64,000 bases of DNA. Origin: Ardenticatenales bacterium. GTDB taxonomy: Bacteria > Chloroflexota > Anaerolineae > Promineifilales > Promineifilaceae. Below, piece after piece: positions 33,465 through 42,237 of this stretch. Within the stretch, counting starts at the first letter, position 1. Each line of letters starts with the position of its first letter. The position numbers and the translations under genes are program-made. The stretch lies in the NCBI GenBank assembly GCA_020634575.1, contig JACKBM010000019.1:1-64000 (forward strand), given 5' to 3'. The notes under the pieces are model-generated. The model searched no databases and had not been told where the DNA came from. It saw only the letters and a program-made list of their open reading frames with translations.

Positions 33465-34985
33465 ATGGCTGATAAAGAGATTTTGATACGTAAATTTGAC
33501 AAGCTCCTGGTGGCTAACCGGGGTGAGATTGCGGTGCGGATCATTCGGGCCTGCCATGAGCTGGGTATCCAGACGGTGGCGGTTTACTCGGATGTGGACC
33601 GCAATGCGCCGCATGTGCGCTATGCCGGTGAGGCGTACAACATCGGGCCGGCGCCGGCCCGGGAGAGCTACCTGGTCATCGACAAGTTGCTGGATGTAGC
33701 GAAGCGCTCTGGTGCTGAAGCGGTCCATCCAGGTTACGGCTTCCTGGCAGAGCGGGCTGAATTTGCCCAGGCCTGCACGGATGCCGGCCTCGTCTTTGTT
33801 GGCCCGACGCCGTATGCGATCGAGGTGATGGGTGACAAGCAGATGGCCCGGTCTACGGTGAAAGCAGCCGGGGTGCCGGTTGTGCCGGGGACGGATCCAG
33901 GTCTATCTGACGATGAGCTGCTGGCCGCGGCTGAGCAGATTGGTTACCCGCTGCTGGTGAAGGCGGCAGCGGGTGGTGGCGGCAAGGGGATGCGGCCGGT
34001 GCATGATCCGGCTGAATTGCCCAATGCGCTGGCCGGCGCCCGCCGCGAAGCGGAAGCCGCGTTCGGCGATGGCACGGTTTATCTCGAGCGGATGTTGACG
34101 AATGCCCGTCATATCGAGATCCAGGTTCTGGCTGACGCCAGCGGCAATACGCTCCATCTGGGTGAGCGGGAATGTTCTTTGCAACGGCGCCATCAGAAGT
34201 TGATTGAAGAGTGCCCTTCATTTGTGGTGAGTGAAGAGTTGCGCCAGCAGATGGGGGCTGTGGCGGTAGCCGCGGCTCGCTCAGTGGAGTATATCGGGGC
34301 CGGCACCATCGAATTCCTGATGGATAAGGACAAGAACTTCTATTTCCTGGAGATGAACACCCGCTTGCAGGTGGAGCATCCGGTGACGGAGCTGGTGACG
34401 GGGATCGACATTGTCCAGGAGCAGCTGCGTGTCGCGCGCGGCCGGCGGCTGCGCTGGACTCAGGATCAGATCAAGATGAACGGCTGGGCCATCGAATGCC
34501 GCATTAACGCTGAGGACCCATACAACAATTTTATGCCGTCCACCGGCCGGGTCACAACCTCTACCCTGCCCAGCGGCCCTGGCGTCCGCGTCGACACGGG
34601 CGTGTTCCCCGGTTACGAGATCACGCCTTACTATGATTCAATGATCAGCAAGCTGATTTGCTACGGCGAGACCCGTGGTGAGGCCGTCTTGCGGATGCGG
34701 CGGGCGCTGGAGGAGTATCGGCTGATGGGGGTTAAGACCAACATCCCGTTCCACCAGCACATGATGGATAGCCACCGCTTCCTGACCGGCAATTTCCACA
34801 CCAAGTTTGTGGAAGATAACTTCAGCATGGAAGAGCGGGAAGCCACCGACCACCTGCAGGCAGCGGTGGCGGCCACGCTGCTGGCACACCGCCAGGGGCA
34901 ACAGGCCAGCCAGGTCGTGGCCCCCGGCGAACGGGACACCAGCAACTGGAAATGGCTCAGCCGCTGGGAACGGCTCAAGCGCTAG
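33465..34985 (+). CDS. accC: Acetyl/propionyl-CoA carboxylase, biotin carboxylase subunit
   Basis: This 506-residue ATP-grasp enzyme carboxylates biotin using ATP and bicarbonate. It shows FDKLLVANRGEIAVRIIRACHELGI at the N terminus, the ATP-binding glycine loop KAAAGGGGKGMRPV (about residues 165-178), the HIEIQVLAD block, ERECSLQRRHQKLIEECPS and the catalytic FLEMNTRLQVEHPVTELVTGID. The last 60 residues exceed the minimal AccC length and are low in known motifs. TAG is followed immediately by a REP-like repeat. Partners are the neighbouring CT and BCCP genes. Confidence 0.94.
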   Translation: MADKEILIRKFDKLLVANRGEIAVRIIRACHELGIQTVAVYSDVDRNAPHVRYAGEAYNIGPAPARESYLVIDKLLDVAKRSGAEAVHPGYGFLAERAEFAQACTDAGLVFVGPTPYAIEVMGDKQMARSTVKAAGVPVVPGTDPGLSDDELLAAAEQIGYPLLVKAAAGGGGKGMRPVHDPAELPNALAGARREAEAAFGDGTVYLERMLTNARHIEIQVLADASGNTLHLGERECSLQRRHQKLIEECPSFVVSEELRQQMGAVAVAAARSVEYIGAGTIEFLMDKDKNFYFLEMNTRLQVEHPVTELVTGIDIVQEQLRVARGRRLRWTQDQIKMNGWAIECRINAEDPYNNFMPSTGRVTTSTLPSGPGVRVDTGVFPGYEITPYYDSMISKLICYGETRGEAVLRMRRALEEYRLMGVKTNIPFHQHMMDSHRFLTGNFHTKFVEDNFSMEEREATDHLQAAVAATLLAHRQGQQASQVVAPGERDTSNWKWLSRWERLKR

Positions 34986-35149
34986 CCCCTCGCTGCGCTC
35001 GGGGTGACAGGCGTAGCGCAGAGCCCCGTAAAGACGGGCCGCTGGCACGTCTCCGCGGCGCCAGCCCCCCCTCGCTATACTCGGGGTGACAGGCGGGTGT
35101 GTGGCAGGATAAGTGTAGGAAGGACCCCTCGCGATGCTCGGGGGGACAC
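34986..35149. repeat. Cluster of CCCCTCGCTGCGCTCGGGG repeats and one RAYT-type REP copy
   Basis: Three diverged copies of CCCCTCGCTGCGCTCGGGGTGACAG lie at 34986, 35067 and 35125. Between them, 35028-35054 is a reverse-orientation copy (two mismatches) of the REP unit that flanks the RAYT gene (GTAAAGACG...CCGCTGGC...CGTCTC). This links the RAYT at 11.2 kb to a REP 24 kb away. Confidence 0.8.
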
Positions 35150-35166
35150 GCAAACGGACGACAAGT

Positions 35167-35673
35167 ATGAAGTACATCACTACCGTACACGACAAAGAAT
35201 ACACCATCGAAATCGGCCGGGATGACGAGATCATCGTCAACGGCGAATCGTATCAGATCAATCTGGAGCAGGCCTCGGATAGCGGCATCCTGTCGCTGCT
35301 GATCAACAATCGGTCGATTGTGGCGGTGGCGGAGGAGCAGGAAGAGGGCTGGCAGGTGTTGATTAACGGCGAGCTGTACGGGGTGACCGTGCAGGATGAG
35401 CGAGCCTACCGGCTGGCTAAAGCACGCGGCAAGCTGGCCGAAGTGAGCGGCGAAGTCACCATCAAGTCGCCGATGCCGGGGATTGTTCTCAAAGTGCCGG
35501 TCGAGGCGGGTGAGGCGGTCAAGAAGGGGCAGACGGTCATTATTCTGGAGTCCATGAAGATGGAGAACGAACTGAAGGCGCCACGTGACGGAGTTCTGAA
35601 TAAAGCCCTGGTGGTGGCGGGCACCAGCGTGGAGAAAGGCCAGCCGCTGGTTGTGATCACTGACGCTGAATAG
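35167..35673 (+). CDS. Biotin carboxyl carrier protein (BCCP) of acyl-CoA carboxylase
   Basis: This 168-residue carrier has a beta-rich N-terminal region of about 95 residues and a C-terminal biotinyl domain. The domain shows KSPMPGIVLKVPVEAGEAVKKGQ and the biotinylation site ESMKMENELKAP (Lys about residue 133), ending GQPLVVI. The N-terminal part resembles the decarboxylase/propionyl-CoA carboxylase alpha carrier linker rather than E. coli AccB. ATG at 35167 is chosen because the upstream in-frame ATG lies in repeat DNA. It completes the CT-BC-BCCP set. Confidence 0.9.
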   Translation: MKYITTVHDKEYTIEIGRDDEIIVNGESYQINLEQASDSGILSLLINNRSIVAVAEEQEEGWQVLINGELYGVTVQDERAYRLAKARGKLAEVSGEVTIKSPMPGIVLKVPVEAGEAVKKGQTVIILESMKMENELKAPRDGVLNKALVVAGTSVEKGQPLVVITDAE

Positions 35674-35675
35674 AG

Positions 35676-36293
35676 ATGGCGACCACTGGGCTTGAAGTTG
35701 AGGCGAAGTTCTTTCTTCCTGATCTGGCCGCGGTACGCGAGCGGTTGCTGGCGCTGGGTGCGGGGCTGGAGAGACCGCGGGTTTACGAAAGAAACATACG
35801 GCTGGAAATTGAAGGCGACGGTTTACTCGGCCGGGGTCAGTTGCTGCGATTGCGCCAGGATGGGCGCAATGTGGTGACGTTTAAGGGGGCGCCACCGGCC
35901 GGTACCCAATCCGAAGTCAAAGTCCACGAAGAACTCGAAGTCACCGTCAGCGACTTTGATACCATCCTGGCGATCTTCCAGCGCCTCGGCTACGAAGCCG
36001 TCCAGATCTACGAGAAATATCGCGAGACCTTCAGCCTGGCCGGGCTGGAAATCGTCCTTGATGAGCTACCCTATGGCAACTTTATCGAGCTGGAAGGGGA
36101 CGAAGCGGCCATAAAAATCGTGGCTGAGCAACTCGGCCTGCCCTGGGCTGAGCGCATCAACAGCAATTATCTGGCGCTGATGGGCCGCCTCATTGCCCAC
36201 CATCAACTCCCCTTTCAAGACATCACCTTTAGCAATTTTGCCGGCACCGACTATACAATTGCCGACATTCTTGATGAGTTGATTCGTTCGTAG
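35676..36293 (+). CDS. CYTH-domain protein (class IV adenylate cyclase/thiamine triphosphatase-like)
   Basis: This 205-residue protein has the CYTH tunnel fold. Visible motifs are EVEAKFFL (the E-x-E-x-K signature), RLRQDGRNVVTFKG, a Glu-rich strand EVKVHEELEVTV, EKYRETF and DELPYGNFIELEGD. Family members hydrolyse triphosphates or make cAMP. Which one applies cannot be read from sequence. The ATG is 2 bp after the BCCP stop. A link to the CRP/FNR-like site at 44.4 kb would need cAMP synthesis, which is untested. Confidence 0.85.
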   Translation: MATTGLEVEAKFFLPDLAAVRERLLALGAGLERPRVYERNIRLEIEGDGLLGRGQLLRLRQDGRNVVTFKGAPPAGTQSEVKVHEELEVTVSDFDTILAIFQRLGYEAVQIYEKYRETFSLAGLEIVLDELPYGNFIELEGDEAAIKIVAEQLGLPWAERINSNYLALMGRLIAHHQLPFQDITFSNFAGTDYTIADILDELIRS

Positions 36294-36314
36294 TTTCCCA
36301 CCAGGAGGAACCCC

Positions 36315-37499
36315 ATGCTAGATAAAGCCCAGGCGCTGGCCGACGAACTGGTCCGGCTGCGTCGTGATATCCATGCCCATCCCGAACTAGGTTTTGAAGA
36401 GGTCCGTACTGCCGCATTGGTGGCTGATACGTTGAGTGAAATTGGCGGCTTCGAGGTCAAAACTGGGGTCGGCCGGACTGGCGTGACCGCGCAGATCGGT
36501 AGTGGTGAGGGCCCGACCATCGGCATTCGCGCCGATATGGATGCCTTGCCGATCGTGGAGGCGACGGGCACAACATACAGCTCTGAGAACCCCGGCGTGA
36601 TGCATGCCTGTGGCCATGACGCCCATACGGCGATGTTGCTGGGGGTGGCCCATTTGCTGCGGCAGAGCTTTGCCGAGGAGCAATGGCAGGGGAATGTTCG
36701 GCTGCTGTTCCAGCCCAGTGAAGAGCGTTTCGACGACCAGGGTGTCAGTGGGGCGACGGCGATGCTGGCCGATGCGGCGATGGCTGATGTGGACCATGTG
36801 ATTGCCTTGCATGTGAAGTCGGACAGACCGGCCGGTGAGATCCGCATCCACGATGAATACAGCCTGGCGGCAGTTGACTCTTTCGAAGCCTGGATATTCG
36901 GCGATGGCGGCCATGGCGCTTATCCGCACACCGGCGTGGACCCGCTCTTTATTCTCTCTTCGGTGTTGCCGGCGCTGTACGGCATCCCGTCGCGCCGGAT
37001 CAACCCGTTGCGCGAGAGTGTGGTCAGCCTGGGGCGGATCAGTGGCGGTGAGATCAACAACGTCATCCCCAACCGGGTGCAGTTGCTGGGCACCATCCGC
37101 TCCTACGACCCGGATGTGCGGCAGCAGCTCTGGCGCGAGGTGGAAAATGCGTTGCGTATCAGCGAAATGATGGGGGGCCGTTACGAATTTAAGCTGAGCA
37201 AGGGGTACCCGTCGCTATACAACGATCCGACGGTGAATACCTGGCTGGCCGGCACAGCGCGCGACCTGGTCGACCCGGCGCAGGTGATCTATACCGAGTA
37301 TGGCATGGGGGCGGAGGATTTCGCCTACATGGCCCAGAAGGCGCCCGGGGCGATGTTCATGCTGGGGGCGGCCATTCCGGACGGCAAAGTGCGGACCCAT
37401 CATACGGACACGTTTGATATTGACGAGTCGGTGCTGCCCATTGGCTCGGCAATTTTAGCGGAGACGGCGCGGCGGTATGTGACCGGCCGGTTGGGCTAA
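36315..37499 (+). CDS. M20-family amidohydrolase
   Basis: This 394-residue zinc amidohydrolase is of the IAA-amino-acid/N-acyl-amino-acid hydrolase (AbgA/HipO) type. It shows RRDIHAHPELGFEE, GIRADMDALPI, the metal motif MHACGHDAHTAMLLG, FQPSEE and the C-terminal metal ligand region GMGAEDFAYM. A dimerisation domain lies in the middle (about 185-300, GDGGHGAYPHTGVDP). AGGAGG is 7 nt before the ATG. It probably deacylates amino-acid conjugates, and the acyl group is unknown. It follows the CYTH gene by 21 bp. Confidence 0.93.
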   Translation: MLDKAQALADELVRLRRDIHAHPELGFEEVRTAALVADTLSEIGGFEVKTGVGRTGVTAQIGSGEGPTIGIRADMDALPIVEATGTTYSSENPGVMHACGHDAHTAMLLGVAHLLRQSFAEEQWQGNVRLLFQPSEERFDDQGVSGATAMLADAAMADVDHVIALHVKSDRPAGEIRIHDEYSLAAVDSFEAWIFGDGGHGAYPHTGVDPLFILSSVLPALYGIPSRRINPLRESVVSLGRISGGEINNVIPNRVQLLGTIRSYDPDVRQQLWREVENALRISEMMGGRYEFKLSKGYPSLYNDPTVNTWLAGTARDLVDPAQVIYTEYGMGAEDFAYMAQKAPGAMFMLGAAIPDGKVRTHHTDTFDIDESVLPIGSAILAETARRYVTGRLG

Positions 37500-37636
37500 A
37501 GTTTTGTATTCCTATTAATTGTGCTACCATAGGCGCCGCTGACGGTTTTCCATCATTAATAGGATGAAACTGCCACGAAATGATTGCCTCAGAATTGGTG
37601 GCTTTAGGCAATGAAAAGGCGAATTCAACAATCTAT

Positions 37637-37665
37637 TTGTGGCATTTATTTTGCTAGGGTATAAT
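37637..37665 (+). promoter_or_regulatory. Promoter of the Rieske/cytochrome b/cytochrome c operon
   Basis: TTGTGG (37637-37642), a 17-nt spacer and consensus TATAAT (37660-37665) form a good sigma-70 promoter. The predicted leader is about 87 nt and contains a GGCCC...GGGCC hairpin followed by TTTTG (37692-37721), which might act as a weak attenuator. Confidence 0.65.
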
Positions 37666-37758
37666 CGCATTGTGATAAAATGCACAACTGGCCCCCAAGG
37701 CAGACTTGCGGGCCTTTTGTTCGATTTCATGCATCGCCAAGGTTAGGAGATCACTGTT

Positions 37759-38412
37759 ATGGCCGAAGCAGGAGTCAAGTCGAGCGCGATGACGCGCCGT
37801 GAATTTCTCTTCTATATCTGGATTGCTTCATTGGCCGTATTTACGGCTGAAGTGACAGGACTCATTATTTGGTTTGCCATTCCCCGGTTCCGCGAGGGTG
37901 AGTTTGGTGGCCGCTTCAATGTGTTGCCGGCCGAAGTGCCGGAAGTCAATACTCCCCCAGTCAGTAATGCGGCTGGCCGCTTCTGGTTGGTCAATGTTGA
38001 CTCGTCAGTTGACGCGGAAAATGACCTCATGTATCCGGCACCGGACGAGAGTGGCCCCCCCATCAAGGGTGTCGCGGCCATCTACAAAGTTTGCACCCAT
38101 CTGGGCTGTATTTATGCCTGGAATGATGCCAACAGCCGCTTTGAGTGCCCCTGCCATGGCTCCAAGTACCGGCTGGATGGCCGCCGTGTAGAAAGCCCGG
38201 CGCCGCGGACTCTGGATCGGTTCAAGGTCATCGCCCTGGATGCATCAGGCACTACCATTGGTGAATCCCCGGCGGATGAGAACGGTTTTTATCAACCGCT
38301 GGATCTCAATTCCCTGAATGGCACAGTGGCTACCCTGCAGGTTGATACAGGTGACCGCAAGGATGGTCCGACGCAGCCACTATTGTGTGATATCAAATTC
38401 GGCTACTGCTAG
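37759..38412 (+). CDS. Rieske 2Fe-2S protein of a cytochrome bc-type complex
   Basis: This 217-residue quinol-oxidising complex subunit has a Tat-like N terminus (TRREFLF) with a TM anchor (about residues 15-40) and an extracytoplasmic Rieske domain. The cluster ligands are in CTHLGC (about residues 112-117) and CPCHGS (about 132-137), with both disulfide Cys present. The Pro loop is modified (ESPAPRTLDRF). It is the first gene of an operon with cytochrome b and a dihaem cytochrome c. Confidence 0.94.
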   Translation: MAEAGVKSSAMTRREFLFYIWIASLAVFTAEVTGLIIWFAIPRFREGEFGGRFNVLPAEVPEVNTPPVSNAAGRFWLVNVDSSVDAENDLMYPAPDESGPPIKGVAAIYKVCTHLGCIYAWNDANSRFECPCHGSKYRLDGRRVESPAPRTLDRFKVIALDASGTTIGESPADENGFYQPLDLNSLNGTVATLQVDTGDRKDGPTQPLLCDIKFGYC

Positions 38413-38525
38413 CAGCTCGTCTTGCTGATTGGGATGGAGAATGTGACCGGCCAATCAGGAGGCAACGGCCCAAGAAATGACGCCCGACTCTGTTTGACTA
38501 CCCGGAACAGAGAGGAGAACAACCT

Positions 38526-40247
38526 ATGGCAACATTTGTAGAACAGGTACGTGAAATGGGTTTCAAGCAGGCAGCGATTGCCAAGCTTGATGACGTCGTG
38601 GAACGTGTCACTGCCGGCATGAACATTAATGATGTTCGCGGTATGCTGCGTGGTGATGAGCCGCGGCGCCCGAATCCGCGCCTGACGCCCCATGCTGACA
38701 GCTTCTGGCTGCACATCCGGCCCAGCTTCTATCACACGGAAGTCACGCATATTTACCCGACTTTCCGCCTTGGCTGGCTATCCACCTTTATGTTTGTCTG
38801 GGAGACCATTACCGGTATCTTCCTGATGATCTTCTACACGCCGTCGCCTAATGTTGCCTACCAGGACATCTGGAATATCCTGGGCAATGTGCCGTTGGGC
38901 GAGTTTATGCGCAACCTGCATCGCTGGGGCGCTGAAGTCATGGTGCTGGTGGTGGCGCTGCACATGTTGCGAACTTACATCACCGGTAGTTACAAGAAAC
39001 CGCGCCAGTTTACCTGGCTGACCGGTATGTTCTTGCTGGTCTTTACCCTGGTCCTCAGCTTTAGCGGCTACCTGTTGCCGTGGGACCAGCTGGCCTATTG
39101 GGCGGTCACCGTGGCCGTCAGCGCGGCGGAATCATCGCCTGGGCCAGAATTTGTTGGTAAGAACATCAACCTGCTACTCCGGGGTGCGCCATCGATTGGT
39201 GCCGGCGGTTTGCTGCGGTTCTACCTGCTCCATGTGCTGGTGTTGCCAATTCTGCTGGGTATCTTCCTGGCTGTGCATTACTACAAAGTGATTATTCACG
39301 GTCACTCGCTGCCTCCGGGCCGTGAGGCCGTTGGCGAAGACACCGCCAAGCGCGTGCCGCGTAATGAGCGTGTCTACTTCCTGCCGGACATCCTGACCAA
39401 CGAAATGATGTGGACGGCGCTGACGACCCTCATGCTGGTCGCTGCGGTTGTCTTCTTCTACAACGCGCCGTTGGAGCGCCAGGCAAACCCGACGGTGACG
39501 CCGCTGCACGTGGTGGCGCCCTGGTACCTGGCCTGGTCGCAGGGCTGGCTGAAGCTGAAATTTGTCATCCCGATTATTCAGCAGGAGCTGGACTCAAAGG
39601 TTGTGGTGGCCTTTGCCTTCATCCCGTTATTGGCAATTTCCTTCTTCATATTCCCGTACGTGGAAGTGGCCAAGAGCCGCCGCTATGCGGACCGGCGCGT
39701 CGCCCTTCTCGTGATGACCGGGTTTGTCGCTTTCATGTGGGTCTCCAACTGGATGGGTTCGCCCGAGTTCCTGGTGGAAAGCTCGCCGGATGAAGAGGTG
39801 TTCCAGGAGATCTTGCCGCAGGAAGGTGAGAGCATCTTGCTGGAAGTGCCTTTTGATGAATTGGAAAAAGGTGTTTTCCACCCAGGTGAAGAGTTTGACG
39901 ATCTGCCCCATCTGAGTGAGGCATTGCATGAGCTCGGTCTGGCTGTTTACAACCACGCCTGTACCATTCCTGGCAATGAGATTCGGGCAAACGCGGCTCT
40001 AAACCTGACAGAATGTGAGGAATCCGGTGAAGGTGGTGAGCTGGTTCGTTACGGCAACCATTTCACTGACAACGCCATGCCTGATCCAGACGTCACCCTT
40101 ACGATTGAGGAAATGCCTGGCCAGCCAACTATGAAGGTGCTGATCCTGCGCGCTGAGGTCGAGAACCCCAATGATCCAGACGGGCCACTGCTTTTTGAGA
40201 ACCAGCGCATTGGTTACCGCCATGAGTTGTCGGGCTACGATCGTTAG
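38526..40247 (+). CDS. Cytochrome b (b6 plus subunit IV-like) of the bc complex
   Basis: This 573-residue protein has eight or so TM helices. Haem ligand pairs lie in LHRWGAEVMVLVVALHMLRTYI and LLHVLVLPILLGIFLAVHYY. The C-terminal subunit-IV-like part reads VVAPWYLAW where quinol-oxidising enzymes usually have PEWY, so the Glu position is Pro (APWY). After the last helix there is a roughly 140-residue hydrophilic extension with two Cys (HACTIPGNE and LTECEESG) unlike standard cytochrome b. It probably sits outside the membrane and contacts the dihaem cytochrome. Confidence 0.92.
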   Translation: MATFVEQVREMGFKQAAIAKLDDVVERVTAGMNINDVRGMLRGDEPRRPNPRLTPHADSFWLHIRPSFYHTEVTHIYPTFRLGWLSTFMFVWETITGIFLMIFYTPSPNVAYQDIWNILGNVPLGEFMRNLHRWGAEVMVLVVALHMLRTYITGSYKKPRQFTWLTGMFLLVFTLVLSFSGYLLPWDQLAYWAVTVAVSAAESSPGPEFVGKNINLLLRGAPSIGAGGLLRFYLLHVLVLPILLGIFLAVHYYKVIIHGHSLPPGREAVGEDTAKRVPRNERVYFLPDILTNEMMWTALTTLMLVAAVVFFYNAPLERQANPTVTPLHVVAPWYLAWSQGWLKLKFVIPIIQQELDSKVVVAFAFIPLLAISFFIFPYVEVAKSRRYADRRVALLVMTGFVAFMWVSNWMGSPEFLVESSPDEEVFQEILPQEGESILLEVPFDELEKGVFHPGEEFDDLPHLSEALHELGLAVYNHACTIPGNEIRANAALNLTECEESGEGGELVRYGNHFTDNAMPDPDVTLTIEEMPGQPTMKVLILRAEVENPNDPDGPLLFENQRIGYRHELSGYDR

Positions 40248-40276
40248 TCATCGCCGGGGCGAGATAGGAAAGTAAC

Positions 40277-41176
40277 ATGCAGATTCAAGTCAAGATTATT
40301 ATCGGCACAATCGCCTTTATGTTGACGATGATCCTGATGGGCTTTGTCGCCTTGCGCGAGCCGGCTCGTCTGGAAGCAACGACCAACGCGGCGCTGGGCC
40401 GGTCCATTGAGAACGGTGCCGCCACCTTTGAGGCCAACTGCGCCACCTGCCACGCAGCCGATGGCCTTGGCCGTGAAGGCGGCACCTGCTTTGATGCCGC
40501 TGGTGAGGAAATCGCCTGTATCGGCGCTAACCTGCAGAGTCCTGAATTGGTCTGTGGCTCTGTGCCGCTACGGTTGGAAGTGCAATCATGGACCGGTACC
40601 AAATACGCTTACATCAACTCCACCATTCATAGTGGCCGTCCTTGGGCCGGGATGCCGACCTGGGGAGAGGACTTTGGTGGTCCGCTCAGTTACAACCAGA
40701 TCGATGACCTGACTCACTTCATCCTGAACTGGGATAATGAAGCTATTTGTGCTGGTTCTGATGAGCCGCCGCCAGAATGGCCAACATCTGTTGCCGAACT
40801 ACCTGAAGGTAATATTGCGAACGGTGAAGCGGCATTCCGCAGCAACGGTTGCATCGGCTGCCACGGTGACCCGGCTGTTGAAGGTTCGCAGGTTTCCGCT
40901 CCCTGGTTGGGCAACATCGGTGTCGATGGCGCTACTCGCCGGGATGGTTACTCAGCAGCGGATTATATCTACGAATCCATCCTAAATATCAACGCCTTCA
41001 TCTCACCGGCCTGGGATCTTTGCGAGGGCGCCGACCCCTGCACGCTGACTTCAAACATGCAGGCAACCTTTGGTCGTTCGCTGGACCTGCAAGAAATGGC
41101 TGACTTGATTGCTTACCTGAGCGGGGATACAACGCACCCAACAGATGGGGCAGAGATAATCTACCCAGCTCCGTAG
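40277..41176 (+). CDS. Dihaem c-type cytochrome
   Basis: This 299-residue extracytoplasmic protein is held by an N-terminal TM anchor (about residues 7-26). It has two covalent haem c sites, CATCH (residues 55-59) and CIGCH (about 195), with candidate Met ligands in WAGMPTWG and SNMQATFG. Four extra Cys in the first domain (GGTCFDAAGEEIACIG and VCGS) may form disulfides. It would take electrons from the Rieske protein and pass them to the cupredoxin or the ba3 oxidase. Last gene of its operon, followed by a strong terminator. Confidence 0.93.
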   Translation: MQIQVKIIIGTIAFMLTMILMGFVALREPARLEATTNAALGRSIENGAATFEANCATCHAADGLGREGGTCFDAAGEEIACIGANLQSPELVCGSVPLRLEVQSWTGTKYAYINSTIHSGRPWAGMPTWGEDFGGPLSYNQIDDLTHFILNWDNEAICAGSDEPPPEWPTSVAELPEGNIANGEAAFRSNGCIGCHGDPAVEGSQVSAPWLGNIGVDGATRRDGYSAADYIYESILNINAFISPAWDLCEGADPCTLTSNMQATFGRSLDLQEMADLIAYLSGDTTHPTDGAEIIYPAP

Positions 41177-41202
41177 AGCTGACAGTTTTTAACTGAGTTT
41201 GC

Positions 41203-41232
41203 AGAGCCCGCCACCCGGCGGGCTCTTTTTTT
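41203..41232 (+). terminator. Intrinsic terminator of the bc operon
   Basis: AGAGCCCGCC (41203-41212) pairs with GGCGGGCTCT (41217-41226) around ACCC, and TTTTTTT follows. Confidence 0.93.
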
Positions 41233-41285
41233 GCCTCGGCGTCGCCGTGGCGGCTACCGCGCGCTACCCCGCCCCCCTCCCCGTC

Positions 41286-41770
41286 TGTCATGCCGACAGA
41301 GCGGGGTTACGGCGCCAATCAGGAACACCCATGGACAGCGAAGAGGCATACTTGCGGCGCGGCGCCACCATCGTGCTGGTTTGGCGGCCGTGAGTATGCC
41401 TCGTCGCCCACTGGGTCATGCACTGTTGAGGCCGTGCGGGCTCTGTCGGCATGACAGGGTGGCGCAGGGCAGATGTAGCGGTGACTGAGTGGCGCAAGTA
41501 TGCCTCGTCGCCCATTGGGTCATGCACTGTTGAGGCCGTGCGGGCCGGATTGCGAAGTGGTGGCGCGAGGCTGGCACCATGGTAGGGGGTGCGGTGGCGA
41601 AAGTCGTGGCGGCAAAGTGATGCCAGTGCCGTGAGTATGCCTCGTCGCCCACCAGGGGAAAGTGGGCCGGCGCTGTGCAGGCTCCGTCGGCATGACAGAC
41701 GGGCAGGGGACCGGATTGCGAAAGTCGTGGCGGGAAAAGGGGGTGGGTGCCGTTGAGTGTAGGTAAACGC
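41286..41770. repeat. Composite repeat field upstream of the GIY-YIG gene
   Basis: Two 47-bp direct repeats (41394-41440 and 41498-41544, one mismatch) begin GTATGCCTCGTCGCCCA and contain GGGTCATGCACTGTTGAGG. A partial third copy lies at 41635, and an inverted piece (GAGGCATACTTGCG) at 41344. The word CTCYGTCGGCATGACAG occurs at 41441 and 41682 and inverted at 41286. The word TGCCTCGTCGCC also forms the last codons of the GIY-YIG gene. No other gene is seen in these 550 bp. Confidence 0.85.
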
Positions 41771-41784
41771 GAATGGAGGAGGCC

Positions 41785-42090
41785 ATGCGAGTTCACCGTT
41801 ATTTTGTCTACATCCTCGGCAACCGGGGCAAGATGCTTTATGTGGGGGTGACCAACAACATCCGACGACGGGTGTGGGAGCATAAGACGAAGCGGAATCC
41901 CAAGAGCTTTACGGCTCGATATGACATTGACCGATTGCTGTATTTTGAGGAATTTCGTTATGTGCTGGATGCAATTGCCCGGGAGAAGGAGATCAAGGGG
42001 TGGCGGCGGGAGAAGAAGATCCGGCTGATTGAGCGTATGAATCACAGATGGCGGGATTTGAGTGAGGGGTGGTTTGCCTCGTCGCCTTGA
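41785..42090 (+). CDS. Small GIY-YIG nuclease-domain protein
   Basis: This 101-residue stand-alone GIY-YIG domain is of the YhbQ/UvrC-N type. FVYILGNRGKMLYVGVTNNIRRRVWEHK supplies the two Tyr (Y-V-Y-I-L and Y-V-G) and the catalytic Arg, and the Glu lies downstream in AIAREKEIKGWRREKK. GGAGG precedes the ATG at 41785. The last residues (WFASSP) are encoded in a copy of the repeat that fills the upstream gap. Such small proteins are often repeat- or mobile-element-associated. Function unknown. Confidence 0.85.
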   Translation: MRVHRYFVYILGNRGKMLYVGVTNNIRRRVWEHKTKRNPKSFTARYDIDRLLYFEEFRYVLDAIAREKEIKGWRREKKIRLIERMNHRWRDLSEGWFASSP

Positions 42091-42237
42091 GCGTCGTGCT
42101 TGGCTAGCGTGAGACGGCTCCTCGGCAGGACAGGGGGAATGCCGCGATTTTGAGCGAGAGCAAGTCGCGGCAATTCAGGCTCTTCAGCAGGACAGGAAAC
42201 TGTTTGGTCTGACTGATGTTTCTGAGTCGTGAGCCAG

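Noticed and set aside
41394..41652. CRISPR-like direct repeats
   Set aside because: There are only two long copies plus fragments, the spacing is irregular, inverted copies occur and no cas gene is present. It is a REP-like field.
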